Numbered from the stretch's first letter, positions 20,311 to 30,160 are shown. The stretch is DNA of 64,000 nt from Sedimenticola selenatireducens (GCF_007625115.1 NZ_VMNH01000013.1:62001-126000), one strand, 5' to 3'. Translations and numbers: made by a program. Notes: generated by a model from the sequence alone, not told the origin.

Positions 20311-23103
20311 ATGAAGAAGCTTTTTGTATTCTTTGTTCTGATTCTTTGTTCATGGTCTCCCTTATCCGCGGCTGCTGAAGATATTGGACACTATTATGAA
20401 GATGCATTAAAAAGTTTTCAGGGCGAGCAGTTTTCCAATGCGATAATCCACCTTAAGAATGCACTGCAACTCGATCCGGATCATTTGCCTTCAAGGCTGC
20501 TCATGGCGGAGGTCCTTATCGGCCAAGGAAATGGGGTCGTTGCTGAAGCCGAATTAGAGTTTGCTAAAGCACATGGTGCGAGTGCCAATAGGCTCTTGCC
20601 CCTCTTTGCAGAGGCATATCTGCTTCAGGACAAGTATCAACAGGCACTTGATATTGCAAAACCAGCAAGTAGAGAGCGGAATCTGGAGGCGCGGCTGGGG
20701 TACTTCAGGGGTAGGGCTCATCTTGGCCTTTTTCAATTAAGTTCTGCGTATCGTGAATTTGATCAGGCACTAAAACTGCAGCCCAATCTGACAGAGGCGA
20801 AGCTTGGCAAGGCACAGGTGCTTCTACAGCGTGATCAGGTCAATCAGGCTGCTATTATTCTGGATGAGGTTTTGAGCAGCGGCTCAGCTTCTGCAAATGC
20901 CTGGTTGTTGAATGCCAATATTCAGCGTCTGAGAAGCGATTTTTCCGGATCGCTGACATCCCTTAATCGTGCCATTACCTTGGTGCCAAATCATTTGGCT
21001 GCTCGTCTTGCGCGATCGGGCCTTCTTATGCAAAAAGGCGATTTGCAGGGAGCGGAATTGGATGTTGATTTTATCCTCGCGCAGATACCCCGCGAGCCGC
21101 GCGCTAAATACCTGAAATCTATCATCAGTGCTCTAAAAGGTGATAAGAAAGATGCCGAATCTCGGATTGGGGATGTCGTTGCAACGCTGAAATCAGTGCC
21201 ACCTGATGTGATGCGAACAAATCCTAGTTACCTGTATTTGGCAGGAATAACCAGTTTTCAGTTGGGTAGCTACGATGTGGCTAAATCCTACTTGAATAAA
21301 TACTTGCAAGTCGTACCTAATGATCTTGAATCGATTCGAACACTTGCCACTATAGAACTCATCGGCGGAAAGCCTGAAAATGCCCGAGGTATTCTGGCAA
21401 AAGTGAATGTGGTCTACCCAGATAACCCTAATATCCTTTCATTATTGGGTATGGCGTACATGGATATGGAGAGCTATGACTTGGCTCAGCAGTATTTTGA
21501 GAGGGTTGTGAAGTTGGCTCCGGGGTCGGAGTTAGGCAGGATTAATCTCGCCCGTAGTAAGGTGGCGTCAGGTGAGTTAACCGAGGCGATTGGGCTGTTA
21601 GTACAGGTCAAGGAAGATGGTGAGGATAGGGTTGAATTGGATCTGTTGCTTGCTGATGCCTATCTGAAGAAGAAAGACTACAGAAACGCGATTGGAATCT
21701 ATAAGCAATTAGTTGAGTCCTCGCCGAAGAGCTCACGATTTGCCCAGCAGTACGGCGCCACTTTGGGACTGAGTGGTGATTTGAAAGGTGCTGAAACCTG
21801 GTTTAAAAGGGCGCTGGAGCTTGATCCAGCTAATACCGATGCCATGATACATCTGTCGAGGATGGATCTGGTCCGGGGCAAAGGGAAGGCGTCACTGGAT
21901 TATCTTGAGACTAAGGTGGCCGATTATCCTGAGCGCTACGAATTGATGGTCGAGTTGGGTAACACCTATAGCATCTTGGGCGATATAAAATCGGCACTAC
22001 TATGGTACAACAAGGCGTTTTTACTTAAAAATGACATTCACTTTACTCTAGATGGCCTTGTAGACACGCTCGTTAAATCGGGAGACTCTGAAAAGGCACT
22101 CATTGTGCTTGATGAATTTATTGGCCGAAATCCTACTGACGCACAGGCGTTCACAATGATGGGACGAGTCTATCAACAGCTGAATCAGCGACAAAAGGCG
22201 ATTGAGTCATTTACGACAGCAACCAACTTTGCACTAAACAAAGGTAAGTCATACATGACACTGGCGAAAGCACAGGCTGATGCGGATGACAGGGCGGGAG
22301 CAATTGCGTCATTGAAGAAGGCCTTGGTATATGATGAGAATTATTTGGCCGGCTATATCGCCTTAATAAAACTAGTAATTGAAGAGCGTGATGAAGTGCA
22401 TGCTCTGCGTCTCATTTCCCAGGTTAGGAAGCTTACGCCAGATACACCAGCAGGTGATCTGTTAACTGCAGAGTTGTATCGTGGACTGGGTGATCAAGAT
22501 AGGGCTCTGGCAAGTTATGAGAAGGCCTTGACCCTGGGTGATAGCAGGCAAGCCATATTAGGCTTGGCAGGAATTTATTCATTTAAAAAAGCAAATGATC
22601 GAGTGGTTGAGCGATTGGGTGGGTGGCTGAAGAGATACCCTGATGATCCAGAGGTTGAGTTGGCCCTGGCCGAGGCCTATACCCGATTAGGCGCCATGAA
22701 AAGCGCAAAAAACCGGTATGAAAAATTGTTAAAGCAGCATCCAGATTCTCCTCGGATACTTAATAGCGCAGCTGAAACTTTTTATCTTTCGGCCATGCCG
22801 GGAGAGGCTGTGGCTATGGCAAGGAAAGCGATAGCGGCTGCACCAAAAAATGCAAATTTCTTGGATACATTGGGCTGGATTCAGAGTCGAATGGGTGATT
22901 TGGAAGAGGCATTAGGTACGTTTCGTGAGGCATTGGTCTACGACTATGGAAATCCTTCTGTAAAATATCACCTCGCATCAACGCTTGTTCAGTTGGACCG
23001 TAAGGCTGAAGCAAGCAAGCTACTTGGAGAGATTAAGGGGAGTTCCCGGCAGTTCGAAGATATGGCAGAAGTGGATGCTTTGTTGAAAAAAATCGGGAAC
23101 TAA
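20311..23103 (+). CDS. prsT: PEP-CTERM system TPR-repeat protein PrsT
   Basis: 930-residue exported protein with a signal peptide (KKLFVFFVLILCSWSPLSA, cleavage near residue 22). The rest is an unbroken array of more than 20 tetratricopeptide-like repeats (for example AIIHLKNALQLDPDH, ALASYEKALTLGD). Length and the N-terminal DIGHYYEDALKSFQGEQF fit the PrsT family found with exosortase A/EPS loci, where it probably scaffolds matrix export or protein sorting. No Shine-Dalgarno is visible before the ATG at 20311. It ends at an intrinsic terminator. Confidence 0.9.
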   Translation: MKKLFVFFVLILCSWSPLSAAAEDIGHYYEDALKSFQGEQFSNAIIHLKNALQLDPDHLPSRLLMAEVLIGQGNGVVAEAELEFAKAHGASANRLLPLFAEAYLLQDKYQQALDIAKPASRERNLEARLGYFRGRAHLGLFQLSSAYREFDQALKLQPNLTEAKLGKAQVLLQRDQVNQAAIILDEVLSSGSASANAWLLNANIQRLRSDFSGSLTSLNRAITLVPNHLAARLARSGLLMQKGDLQGAELDVDFILAQIPREPRAKYLKSIISALKGDKKDAESRIGDVVATLKSVPPDVMRTNPSYLYLAGITSFQLGSYDVAKSYLNKYLQVVPNDLESIRTLATIELIGGKPENARGILAKVNVVYPDNPNILSLLGMAYMDMESYDLAQQYFERVVKLAPGSELGRINLARSKVASGELTEAIGLLVQVKEDGEDRVELDLLLADAYLKKKDYRNAIGIYKQLVESSPKSSRFAQQYGATLGLSGDLKGAETWFKRALELDPANTDAMIHLSRMDLVRGKGKASLDYLETKVADYPERYELMVELGNTYSILGDIKSALLWYNKAFLLKNDIHFTLDGLVDTLVKSGDSEKALIVLDEFIGRNPTDAQAFTMMGRVYQQLNQRQKAIESFTTATNFALNKGKSYMTLAKAQADADDRAGAIASLKKALVYDENYLAGYIALIKLVIEERDEVHALRLISQVRKLTPDTPAGDLLTAELYRGLGDQDRALASYEKALTLGDSRQAILGLAGIYSFKKANDRVVERLGGWLKRYPDDPEVELALAEAYTRLGAMKSAKNRYEKLLKQHPDSPRILNSAAETFYLSAMPGEAVAMARKAIAAAPKNANFLDTLGWIQSRMGDLEEALGTFREALVYDYGNPSVKYHLASTLVQLDRKAEASKLLGEIKGSSRQFEDMAEVDALLKKIGN

Positions 23104-23423
23104 TCATATTGATAGTCCTATCTCCGCTTCGTTTGGAATCACAGGAGCGGAGTTTTTATTAGGATTACAATTTCTGTGACTGCTGTCCCAGTAGTGCTAA
23201 TGAAATGCAATAATTTCAATGCAATAGACTGTACCATCACCTATACATAGGTCATTATCGCTTCAGTTTGTCTGGGTCTAACTTTGATCACCACTGATGA
23301 GCATTTAAGTGTTCCATGATAATCGCGCAGCACTCCAGCTTAGAAATATCTTGCAATATATTCAAGTGGTTATAGAATATTTCAAATATTAATTATTAAG
23401 TTATAGGCGCAACTGTAGCTAAA
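23104..23423. other. Intergenic region after prsT
   Basis: Contains the prsT terminator (23122-23160). The remaining 260 bases are AT-rich, presumably promoter DNA for the LolA-like gene. No further RNA or small gene was recognised. Confidence 0.4.
23122..23160 (+). terminator. Terminator of prsT
   Basis: CTCCGCT (23122-23128) pairs with AGCGGAG (23146-23152), followed by TTTTTATT. Confidence 0.75.
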
Positions 23424-24257
23424 ATGATAGCTAAAGGCATATCAAGAGGGGGTTTCCTCAGTATATTGGGCTTGATGCTGATGTTTTGTGCGGCACGCTC
23501 ATTTGCTTTGGACTCGCTGAGTAATGCAGAGGGCCTTGCATTGGCAAAGGCTGTTTATGATCGTCCAAATGGGGATGATTTTAGTGCGTTTGTTGTTATG
23601 AAGTTGCAGAGTAGTAACGGAAATCCCCGGCAGAGGGAACTCTATAGTTACGGTAAAGAGAAGGGTGGTGGTGAGCGTTGGTCTTTGATGCGCTTTATTA
23701 AGCCAGATGATGTCAGGGGTACGGGATTGTTGACACAAGATCATCCGGGTGATGAAAGTGACCAATGGCTTTATCTTCCAGCGCTAAAAAAAGTTCGGCG
23801 AATCTCATCCTCACGTAAAGGCGGCCGTTTTGTGGGATCCGATTTTTTTTATGAAGATCTACTGGACCGGGAAGTAGAGATGGATCATCACTTCTTGAAA
23901 GGAAAGGGTAGCGTCGGCAAGGTTCCCTGTGACTTACTGGTAAGTGTGCCGAAGGACCCAGACAACTCTGTCTATTCTAAACGGGTCAGTTGTATTTATA
24001 GCAAGATATTGGTGCCCTTGACCGTAGAGTTGTTTGAGAAAGGGCAGGATAAACCCAGCAAAAAAATGACCGCACGAAAGATTAAAAAAATACAAGGTGT
24101 CTGGACTATTCTGGAAAGCACCATGTATGACTTGAAAACCGGACACAAAACTCAGTTGATTACGCAAAAGATTAAATATGATCAGGGACTTCCTGATCGA
24201 CTCTTTACGCGGAGAGATTTAACGGATACCAGTTTCGAAAAGCGATTTCGACCTTAA
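23424..24257 (+). CDS. LolA-like outer-membrane lipoprotein-sorting family protein
   Basis: 277-residue periplasmic protein with a signal peptide (residues about 1-28). The body is of the LolA-like type that accompanies MMPL/RND exporters: RFIKPDDVRGTGLLT, QWLYLPALKKVRRISSSRKGG and VGSDFFYEDLLDRE are the characteristic segments. It has the hydrophobic-ligand-carrying half-barrel expected to ferry lipids. It is followed by a barrel protein and an RND pump, together forming a likely envelope lipid/hydrophobe transport set. Confidence 0.85.
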   Translation: MIAKGISRGGFLSILGLMLMFCAARSFALDSLSNAEGLALAKAVYDRPNGDDFSAFVVMKLQSSNGNPRQRELYSYGKEKGGGERWSLMRFIKPDDVRGTGLLTQDHPGDESDQWLYLPALKKVRRISSSRKGGRFVGSDFFYEDLLDREVEMDHHFLKGKGSVGKVPCDLLVSVPKDPDNSVYSKRVSCIYSKILVPLTVELFEKGQDKPSKKMTARKIKKIQGVWTILESTMYDLKTGHKTQLITQKIKYDQGLPDRLFTRRDLTDTSFEKRFRP

Positions 24258-24288
24258 TGTGCAACTGGGTCAAAAAAAGGATTAGGGG

Positions 24289-25806
24289 ATGATGGCCAAG
24301 CAACTCAAAGTTTATAGAACTATCGTATTCTCAGCATGCTTGACGATGGGTGCAAGCCCAGCAATCTCTTGGGCTGCAGATACATCGGCAGATGATGAGG
24401 TTCTTATTATTGAGGACGAGGCTGCTAAACCGGGCGAGCCTGAAGTGCTTGTCATAGAAGAGGCGGAACCTAAAGAGCTTCTTCTGATTGAAGATGATGA
24501 TAAAAAACAACCTCAATTTGAAGGCAAGGATGAACAGATTACTATTGATGAGCCTGCAGATACACAAGCAGATGTCGTTGCCTTGGGCGATGGGGCTGAG
24601 CAAGAGCCACAATTTACCCTTCGTCTAAATGAGTTGTGGGCTGAATACGGTGTTTTTCCAGATGGTAATGCCAATGCTCATGGCTTGGGGTATCTGCATG
24701 GTAGGGGAACGGCGCGCTGGTTGCCTTCCAGTCAGTGGGACCTACAAGCCTCAGTAAGAGTGGATGGCTATAAACAGCATGGCAATCAGGATTGGGACTT
24801 GGTGAATCTGGATTATGATGAAACGTTCGTCAGGTATCGTAGTGACAATTACAGAATAACCGCGGGCGCACAGAAAATATTGTGGGGACGCATTGACGAG
24901 TTCCCTCCTACGGATCGTATGAGTACCCACGACTTATCTAGATACATATTGGATGACTTATCCGATAGGCGGCGTGCATCTGCTGCTATACGTTATGAAT
25001 ATTTTTCAGGTGATAAAAAGTGGGATCTGGTTTTCCTGCCGCATTTTCGCGAGGCCGAACTACCGGGCTCTGAGAGTGTCTGGTTCCCTGTCAATCGCCG
25101 GTCAGGAGAGATTCTTGGTCTCAATTCGACGCCCGCAACCAGGGCTTTGGTGCAGACCTCGCCGGTAGATTATAAAGCATCAGATAGCGATGGTGGGTTT
25201 GGTGTTCGCTACAGCGGGACTGGAGAGGGGATGGATTATGCCGTTACTTTGCAAAAAGTGAGGCAGTCATTACCCTATTTTAATTACAACACATCACGCG
25301 GTGTGCTTGAGGCTAGATACCCGCGTTCCTGGATTGTAGGGGGTGATGTTGGGGTCGAGGCTGCGGGTGCAATATGGCGTATCGAGGCCGGCTGGCAGAG
25401 TGACGCCCCGGTTACCCATTTGAGTGGGGCATTTGATACCGTCGAAAGTATAAGCTGGGGTGCAGGGGTTGAGTTTTTCCCCGGCGATGGTGATGCACGC
25501 GTCAATTTACAGGTTACGGGTATCAATCATATTGATGCCCCAGCCGTACTTGATCGCACAGAAATATATTTACTGGGCGGCTCGTTTGAAATGCCATTTG
25601 CGCAAGATCGTTGGCGGGTAAAGGGTCGCTTCTACAAAGGACTGGACAAGCATGACCTCTATCTCAATCCGGAGATCGCATATACCGGCATAGATTCACA
25701 AGAGATCTATCTGGATGCCCACTATTTTGAAGGTGCGGCGGGTACTCCTGGAGGCTATCACCAGGATCACTCCATCTTAACACTTGGTTGGCGCGCTAAG
25801 TTCTAA
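24289..25806 (+). CDS. Outer-membrane beta-barrel protein with acidic N-terminal repeats
   Basis: 505 residues. A signal peptide (to about residue 30) is followed by an acidic linker with three degenerate copies of a hydrophobic-then-acidic unit (VLIIEDEAA, VLVIEEAEP, LLLIEDDDK). From about residue 105 alternating strands continue to a terminal aromatic (LTLGWRAKF), as in outer-membrane barrels. The barrel part resembles DUF1302-like porins that pair with LolA-like and RND proteins. The linker may reach into the periplasm to contact the RND pump. ATG 24289 or 24292 could be the start. Confidence 0.7.
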   Translation: MMAKQLKVYRTIVFSACLTMGASPAISWAADTSADDEVLIIEDEAAKPGEPEVLVIEEAEPKELLLIEDDDKKQPQFEGKDEQITIDEPADTQADVVALGDGAEQEPQFTLRLNELWAEYGVFPDGNANAHGLGYLHGRGTARWLPSSQWDLQASVRVDGYKQHGNQDWDLVNLDYDETFVRYRSDNYRITAGAQKILWGRIDEFPPTDRMSTHDLSRYILDDLSDRRRASAAIRYEYFSGDKKWDLVFLPHFREAELPGSESVWFPVNRRSGEILGLNSTPATRALVQTSPVDYKASDSDGGFGVRYSGTGEGMDYAVTLQKVRQSLPYFNYNTSRGVLEARYPRSWIVGGDVGVEAAGAIWRIEAGWQSDAPVTHLSGAFDTVESISWGAGVEFFPGDGDARVNLQVTGINHIDAPAVLDRTEIYLLGGSFEMPFAQDRWRVKGRFYKGLDKHDLYLNPEIAYTGIDSQEIYLDAHYFEGAAGTPGGYHQDHSILTLGWRAKF

Positions 25807-25865
25807 ATCAACTATTCGAAACGCAGATTCACGAATATTTTACTAAGGATTGCATTGTCTGAAGC

Positions 25866-25895
25866 CGCTATGCTCAATAAGTGTTGAGCATAGCG
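25866..25895. repeat. 12-bp perfect inverted repeat before the RND gene
   Basis: CGCTATGCTCAA (25866-25877) and its exact complement (25884-25895) surround TAAGTG. No U-run follows, so it is not a simple terminator. It lies 28 bases upstream of the RND start and 60 after the barrel stop, and could act as an operator, an attenuator or an mRNA-stability hairpin. Confidence 0.6.
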
Positions 25896-25923
25896 CTATA
25901 TTGAAAGGATAGTCCCACTCTCT

Positions 25924-28584
25924 ATGCAAGACGATGCCACAAGATATGCCAAATATGATCACGATCGAAAACCGATCGCGATTCAGCATGACGGTATGTT
26001 CGTCTATGCAAATCCCGCCTTTATAACCCTGCTGGGGTACGACTCATTTGACGAATTGGAAGCTATTCCTGTACTGGATTTAGTGGTTGATCGGCATTGG
26101 GAGCGGCTTCGTGGTCATTTCATAGATGCAAGTCGAGTCGATCGGTCTGCAAAAGATTATGCAAAAGCGAAAGTCACCTTTTTGCGACATGATGGAATCC
26201 ATCTTGTTGCGATACTGAACTCCTGCCATGCGGTAATCGAAGGGGAGGATGCGATAGAGTTTTCTCTTACGACTGAGGCCGATCTTCACCTTAAGAATGT
26301 GTTTCTTCGTTTGCCATGGAAGTTTTATTTCAGTGTGCTTTTTCTGTTTTTATTTACTGTGCTTCCAAATGGTTTACTTCTAAATCTCAATATCAACAAT
26401 ACCCCCAAAGTCTATTTGCCCGTCGATGCACCGTCTGTTATTGCCGATAATGAGTTAAGACACTATTTTCCCAGTGATCAGGCTGTACTGTTACTGTTTG
26501 AAGGTGTTGCGCTTTACTCTGAGGGTTTTGCGGTGGCCTTCAAGGAGCTTGCTGATAAGCTCTCTTCGAATCCATTGATTGATGATGTGATCAATATGAC
26601 CACGCAAGATCATATCAGTGGTACGGAAGATGGCTTTATTGTTGAACCTCTGGTGAATGTAAAGACGCTGGATAAAACTCGTGCCACTGAACGTCAACAG
26701 CGTGCCTTTAGTGATCGCTTTGCCCAGAATACATTAGTGGCACTTGATGGGTCAGCGGTCGCGATGCTTGTGATTCCTGTCGAAATCAACTCCAGCCTGG
26801 AGCGTCTGGCCTTAGAGGATCAGATACTCGAGACTATAGCGAGCGTCAATCTTGATGGTTACCTGAAGGGCATGGCAGGGCAAATAACCACAGATGTGGC
26901 ACAGATGCGTTCTATGCTGCAGGATAATATGATCTTTATCCCTGCCACGACCGTCATTGGATTGCTGTTGATCTGGTGGCTGTTCCATCGCTGGTTGGCT
27001 GTCATTGTTGCTGGTGTTGTTATTGGTGTGGTAGTGAGTTCAACGGTTGCTTTTTATGTACTGTTTAATCAGCCGTTCAATCTTATATCGAGTATTATTC
27101 CACCACTTTTATCAGCTTTAACAGTTGCGGCGCTGGTTCACCTATTTAATGCACTTCACTACGCTTCCAAGCGAGGATTGACCGGTCCGCAACGTGTGGC
27201 AAGTGCACTAAAAGAGGTTCAAAAGCCCGCTTTTTATACGGCATTGACGACGGTTGCTGGTCTTGCTTCACTCGGCTTAAGTCCGATCCCACCGATTAAG
27301 GTTTTTGGTCTTATATCCGCGGTGGGTGTGGCGCTGATCTATTTCATTGTTATTCACCTGGTGCCAACTATTTTTTCTCGCTTTGATTACTCAGAGTGGC
27401 CGCAGCGAAAATCAGGATTAACTGCGATGGACTGGTTGGTCGGAAAACTTTTTCATACGGGTGTTCGCTATCCCTTATACGTTGTTGGCGGCATCGTTGC
27501 GGCGTTAGGTGTCTCTTTACCGCAATTGTCTAACATCGTAGTTGAGACTAACTTTCAGGAGTTCTTTTATCCGGATCACGCAATTCGTAAGACGACGGAT
27601 CGAATTGAAAGTAAGCTGGTTGGAACGTCATCCCTGGATGTCGTACTAAAAAGCCGCGAGGTTGGGGTGTTCAAACATCCAAAGACGCTCAATGCCATTC
27701 GGGATTTTCAGCGTTGGGTTGAAGGTCTGCCTCAGGTGGATAAAAGTATCTCAATGGCTGATTTCATTGAGGAAATGCACTGGGGGTTCAATGCTGAAAA
27801 TCAGAAATACAAACGAATTCCTGAAAATGAAGCGCTGATCAGCCAATATCTACTGGTCTACGATGGCAATGATCTGTTTGATTTTGTTGATGAAGAGTAT
27901 CGGATCACCCATATTAACCTTAATGTGAATGTACATGGAGCCAATGATCTCTCCATTCTGATCGAAAGTTTACGAGGCTACCTTGCTGATCATCCAATAA
28001 AAGGGGTCGAATGGGATATCGCTGGATTTGGTCGTATGTTTGCTGATCAGGAAGATCTGCTAATAGAAGGCCAGATCAAGAGTTTGTTTGGAGCCTTAGG
28101 ATTGATATTTTTATTGATGCTAATTCAGTGGCGCTCTTTTGGCAGTGCGCTGCTATGCATGGTGCCAAATCTTTCTCCTATTGTGATGATTTTTATTATC
28201 ATGGGATTTTTTGGTATATGGCTAGATATGGCGACGGCCATGATTGCAAGTGTTGCTGTAGGTATTGCTGTCGATGACACCATTCACGTGTATCACGGCT
28301 TTATTAGTAGAGTAAAACGGGGTGTCAGTCCTGTTGCGGCATTGGTGAAGACCTATCGGCAGGCAGGTCGGGCCGTGATGACCACAACGATCATATTGAG
28401 CGCGCAATTTCTGGTGTTGACCTTATCTCAGTTTGTTCCGACAACCCACTTCGGACTTTTGACAAGTATTGGTTTGGTGGCGGCGCTTATCTTTGACCTG
28501 ATGTTATTACCTGCATTATTAATGATCATTTATTCACGACACCCCGCAGTCATGAAAATTGACCCGCTTTTTAGAAAGCAGTAG
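25924..28584 (+). CDS. RND/MMPL transporter with N-terminal PAS-like domain
   Basis: 886 residues. Residues about 15-125 look like a PAS sensor fold (AIQHDGMFVYANPAFITLLGYDSFDELEAI then a KVTFLRHDG segment). The remainder is a two-fold RND permease: a first helix near 137-155, a periplasmic loop, helix bundles around 325-500, a second periplasmic domain and bundle from about 720. The second-half motif GIAVDDTIHVYHGF is that of MMPL/HpnN-type exporters. It lies downstream of the LolA-like and barrel genes and probably forms an envelope lipid/hydrophobe conduit with them. The PAS-pump fusion is unusual. Confidence 0.83.
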   Translation: MQDDATRYAKYDHDRKPIAIQHDGMFVYANPAFITLLGYDSFDELEAIPVLDLVVDRHWERLRGHFIDASRVDRSAKDYAKAKVTFLRHDGIHLVAILNSCHAVIEGEDAIEFSLTTEADLHLKNVFLRLPWKFYFSVLFLFLFTVLPNGLLLNLNINNTPKVYLPVDAPSVIADNELRHYFPSDQAVLLLFEGVALYSEGFAVAFKELADKLSSNPLIDDVINMTTQDHISGTEDGFIVEPLVNVKTLDKTRATERQQRAFSDRFAQNTLVALDGSAVAMLVIPVEINSSLERLALEDQILETIASVNLDGYLKGMAGQITTDVAQMRSMLQDNMIFIPATTVIGLLLIWWLFHRWLAVIVAGVVIGVVVSSTVAFYVLFNQPFNLISSIIPPLLSALTVAALVHLFNALHYASKRGLTGPQRVASALKEVQKPAFYTALTTVAGLASLGLSPIPPIKVFGLISAVGVALIYFIVIHLVPTIFSRFDYSEWPQRKSGLTAMDWLVGKLFHTGVRYPLYVVGGIVAALGVSLPQLSNIVVETNFQEFFYPDHAIRKTTDRIESKLVGTSSLDVVLKSREVGVFKHPKTLNAIRDFQRWVEGLPQVDKSISMADFIEEMHWGFNAENQKYKRIPENEALISQYLLVYDGNDLFDFVDEEYRITHINLNVNVHGANDLSILIESLRGYLADHPIKGVEWDIAGFGRMFADQEDLLIEGQIKSLFGALGLIFLLMLIQWRSFGSALLCMVPNLSPIVMIFIIMGFFGIWLDMATAMIASVAVGIAVDDTIHVYHGFISRVKRGVSPVAALVKTYRQAGRAVMTTTIILSAQFLVLTLSQFVPTTHFGLLTSIGLVAALIFDLMLLPALLMIIYSRHPAVMKIDPLFRKQ

Positions 28585-28653
28585 GAAGTTTGCTAGATAA
28601 ATGCGGGGCTGGAATAAGGTCTTCAAGTACTAACCTGGGATAGTCATAATAAT

Positions 28654-28751
28654 TTATTTACGTATGGCACGTGCTTCATGGATCGCCTCTTTTGTTTCAG
28701 GATCAGACAGCTCGAAAAGTATTCTATTTCTGGAATTAATCTCAGTTGCCT
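28654..28751 (-). pseudogene. Possible antitoxin-like gene remnant
   Basis: A minus-strand open stretch with no start codon encodes EINSRNRILFELSDPETK followed by EAIHEARAIRK and a TAA at 28654-28656. The tail pattern (DPET..AI.EA) recalls C-termini of small RelB/DinJ-like antitoxins. No partner toxin is present. It could equally be chance coding potential in the spacer. Confidence 0.2.
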
Positions 28752-28756
28752 TCGCT

Positions 28757-30160
28757 CTACCTGGGTAATGTGATAATCGCTTCAAGACCCTGTGTTCTTC
28801 CTTTACGTAAGATTACATCGCCTCCATGAGCGCGCGCGATGTTTCGGGCGATGCCCAAGCCCAAGCCTGTGCCGCCGGTCTCTTTGGCGCGGGACTCTTC
28901 TCTTCTATAGAATGGATTAAACAGGTTTTCCAATTCCTCCTCGGAAATAGTTTCTTCTCCCTGGTCAGCAATAATCAGGGTAAGTGATTTTTCAGAATCT
29001 TCAATGCGCACGTTAGCTGCATGACCATAGCGTACTGCGTTTTCAATCAGATTCATCAGGCAACGTTTCAGTGCCAATGGACGGCCCATATAGGGCAATA
29101 CCTTGCCGGTTGCCAGAGTCATGTTCCAACCCAACTCCTGGGCATCATCCTGCAGTGATTCAAGCAGTGAGTTGATGTTGATGTTAACCCGCTTCTCCTT
29201 GCTCTCTGTTCCCCTGAGATAATCCAGGGTTGCGGTAACCATCTGCTCCATCTCAGTCAGGTCTTTGTCAAAGCGTGCTTGCAGATCACTGTCCTGTAAA
29301 AGTGCCAGGCGCAGTCGCAAGCGGGTGATGGGTGTTTTTAGATCATGGGAGACGGCTGCCAGCACACTGCTGCGATCTTCAATATAGCGCCGTAGTCTGG
29401 ACTGCATGGTATTGAAGGCCTGGGCCGCCTGTCTGACTTCTTTAGGACCTTTTTCGTCAAGCGGTGGATGGGCGATATCCTTGCCCAGGTTGTGTGCCGC
29501 ATCCGCCAAGGTGCCGAGCGGTTTCGTCACCCAGCGAACGGCTAGCAGAGAGATCAGGATGATCGAGAGTAGCAGTACCCCGAGATAGCCCAGCAGTTTC
29601 TTCGGCCAGCTCTCAATACCTTCTGGCAGGGGCCGCTGAACGGTTAGCCAACTGTTGTCAGAGAGACGAATGCTGGCTTGAAATCCGCTCAATCGATTGG
29701 GACGTAAGGGGCGTTCGCCGGATCCATATCTTCTATCAGCATCGCTATCATGGCGCCTGCGCCAAGGTGGAGAATCCTCTTTAAAGCCCGCCTTAAAGGG
29801 TAGAATGGCAACCTGCAACTCTGTGTTTTTGTTCAATGCCTGGTGCAACATCATCTCGAGATGATGTGATGGCAGGGCGTGGGCTTCAGGGTCTTGCCTA
29901 ACAGGTGCGTCTGCCAGGCTTACGCGGAATGTGGGTGTGCTGAAGGCACGGATGATACGCTGTCGTTCTGGCGTGGGTGTGTCTTCTATCAGATTAACAA
30001 TGGAGGCAATACGCTGTACCAGTTGTTGGCCGGTGTTTTCCCGAAGGATCTCACCACGGTCTTTGAGTAACAGGCCGGTACTGAGAAATTGCGCCAGTAG
30101 CAGGCCGCCAATCAAAATCAGTACCAGACGACCAAACAGGGAGCGGGGCAGTAGTCTCAC
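28757..30160 (-). CDS. Sensor histidine kinase (OmpR-family partner)
   Basis: 467-residue membrane kinase. TM1 is at about 12-32, the periplasmic sensor at about 33-188 (rich in His/Arg/Pro), TM2 at about 190-210, then HAMP. The phospho-accepting H272 is in AVSHDLKTPITR, and the catalytic N-box NLIENAVRYG and G-box GTGLGLGIAR are complete. Its GTG/ATG start overlaps the response-regulator stop by four bases. Its likely stimulus is envelope or metal stress, judging from the divergent Spy-like gene; this is inference. Confidence 0.92.
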   Translation of the reverse strand: MRLLPRSLFGRLVLILIGGLLLAQFLSTGLLLKDRGEILRENTGQQLVQRIASIVNLIEDTPTPERQRIIRAFSTPTFRVSLADAPVRQDPEAHALPSHHLEMMLHQALNKNTELQVAILPFKAGFKEDSPPWRRRHDSDADRRYGSGERPLRPNRLSGFQASIRLSDNSWLTVQRPLPEGIESWPKKLLGYLGVLLLSIILISLLAVRWVTKPLGTLADAAHNLGKDIAHPPLDEKGPKEVRQAAQAFNTMQSRLRRYIEDRSSVLAAVSHDLKTPITRLRLRLALLQDSDLQARFDKDLTEMEQMVTATLDYLRGTESKEKRVNININSLLESLQDDAQELGWNMTLATGKVLPYMGRPLALKRCLMNLIENAVRYGHAANVRIEDSEKSLTLIIADQGEETISEEELENLFNPFYRREESRAKETGGTGLGLGIARNIARAHGGDVILRKGRTQGLEAIITLPR

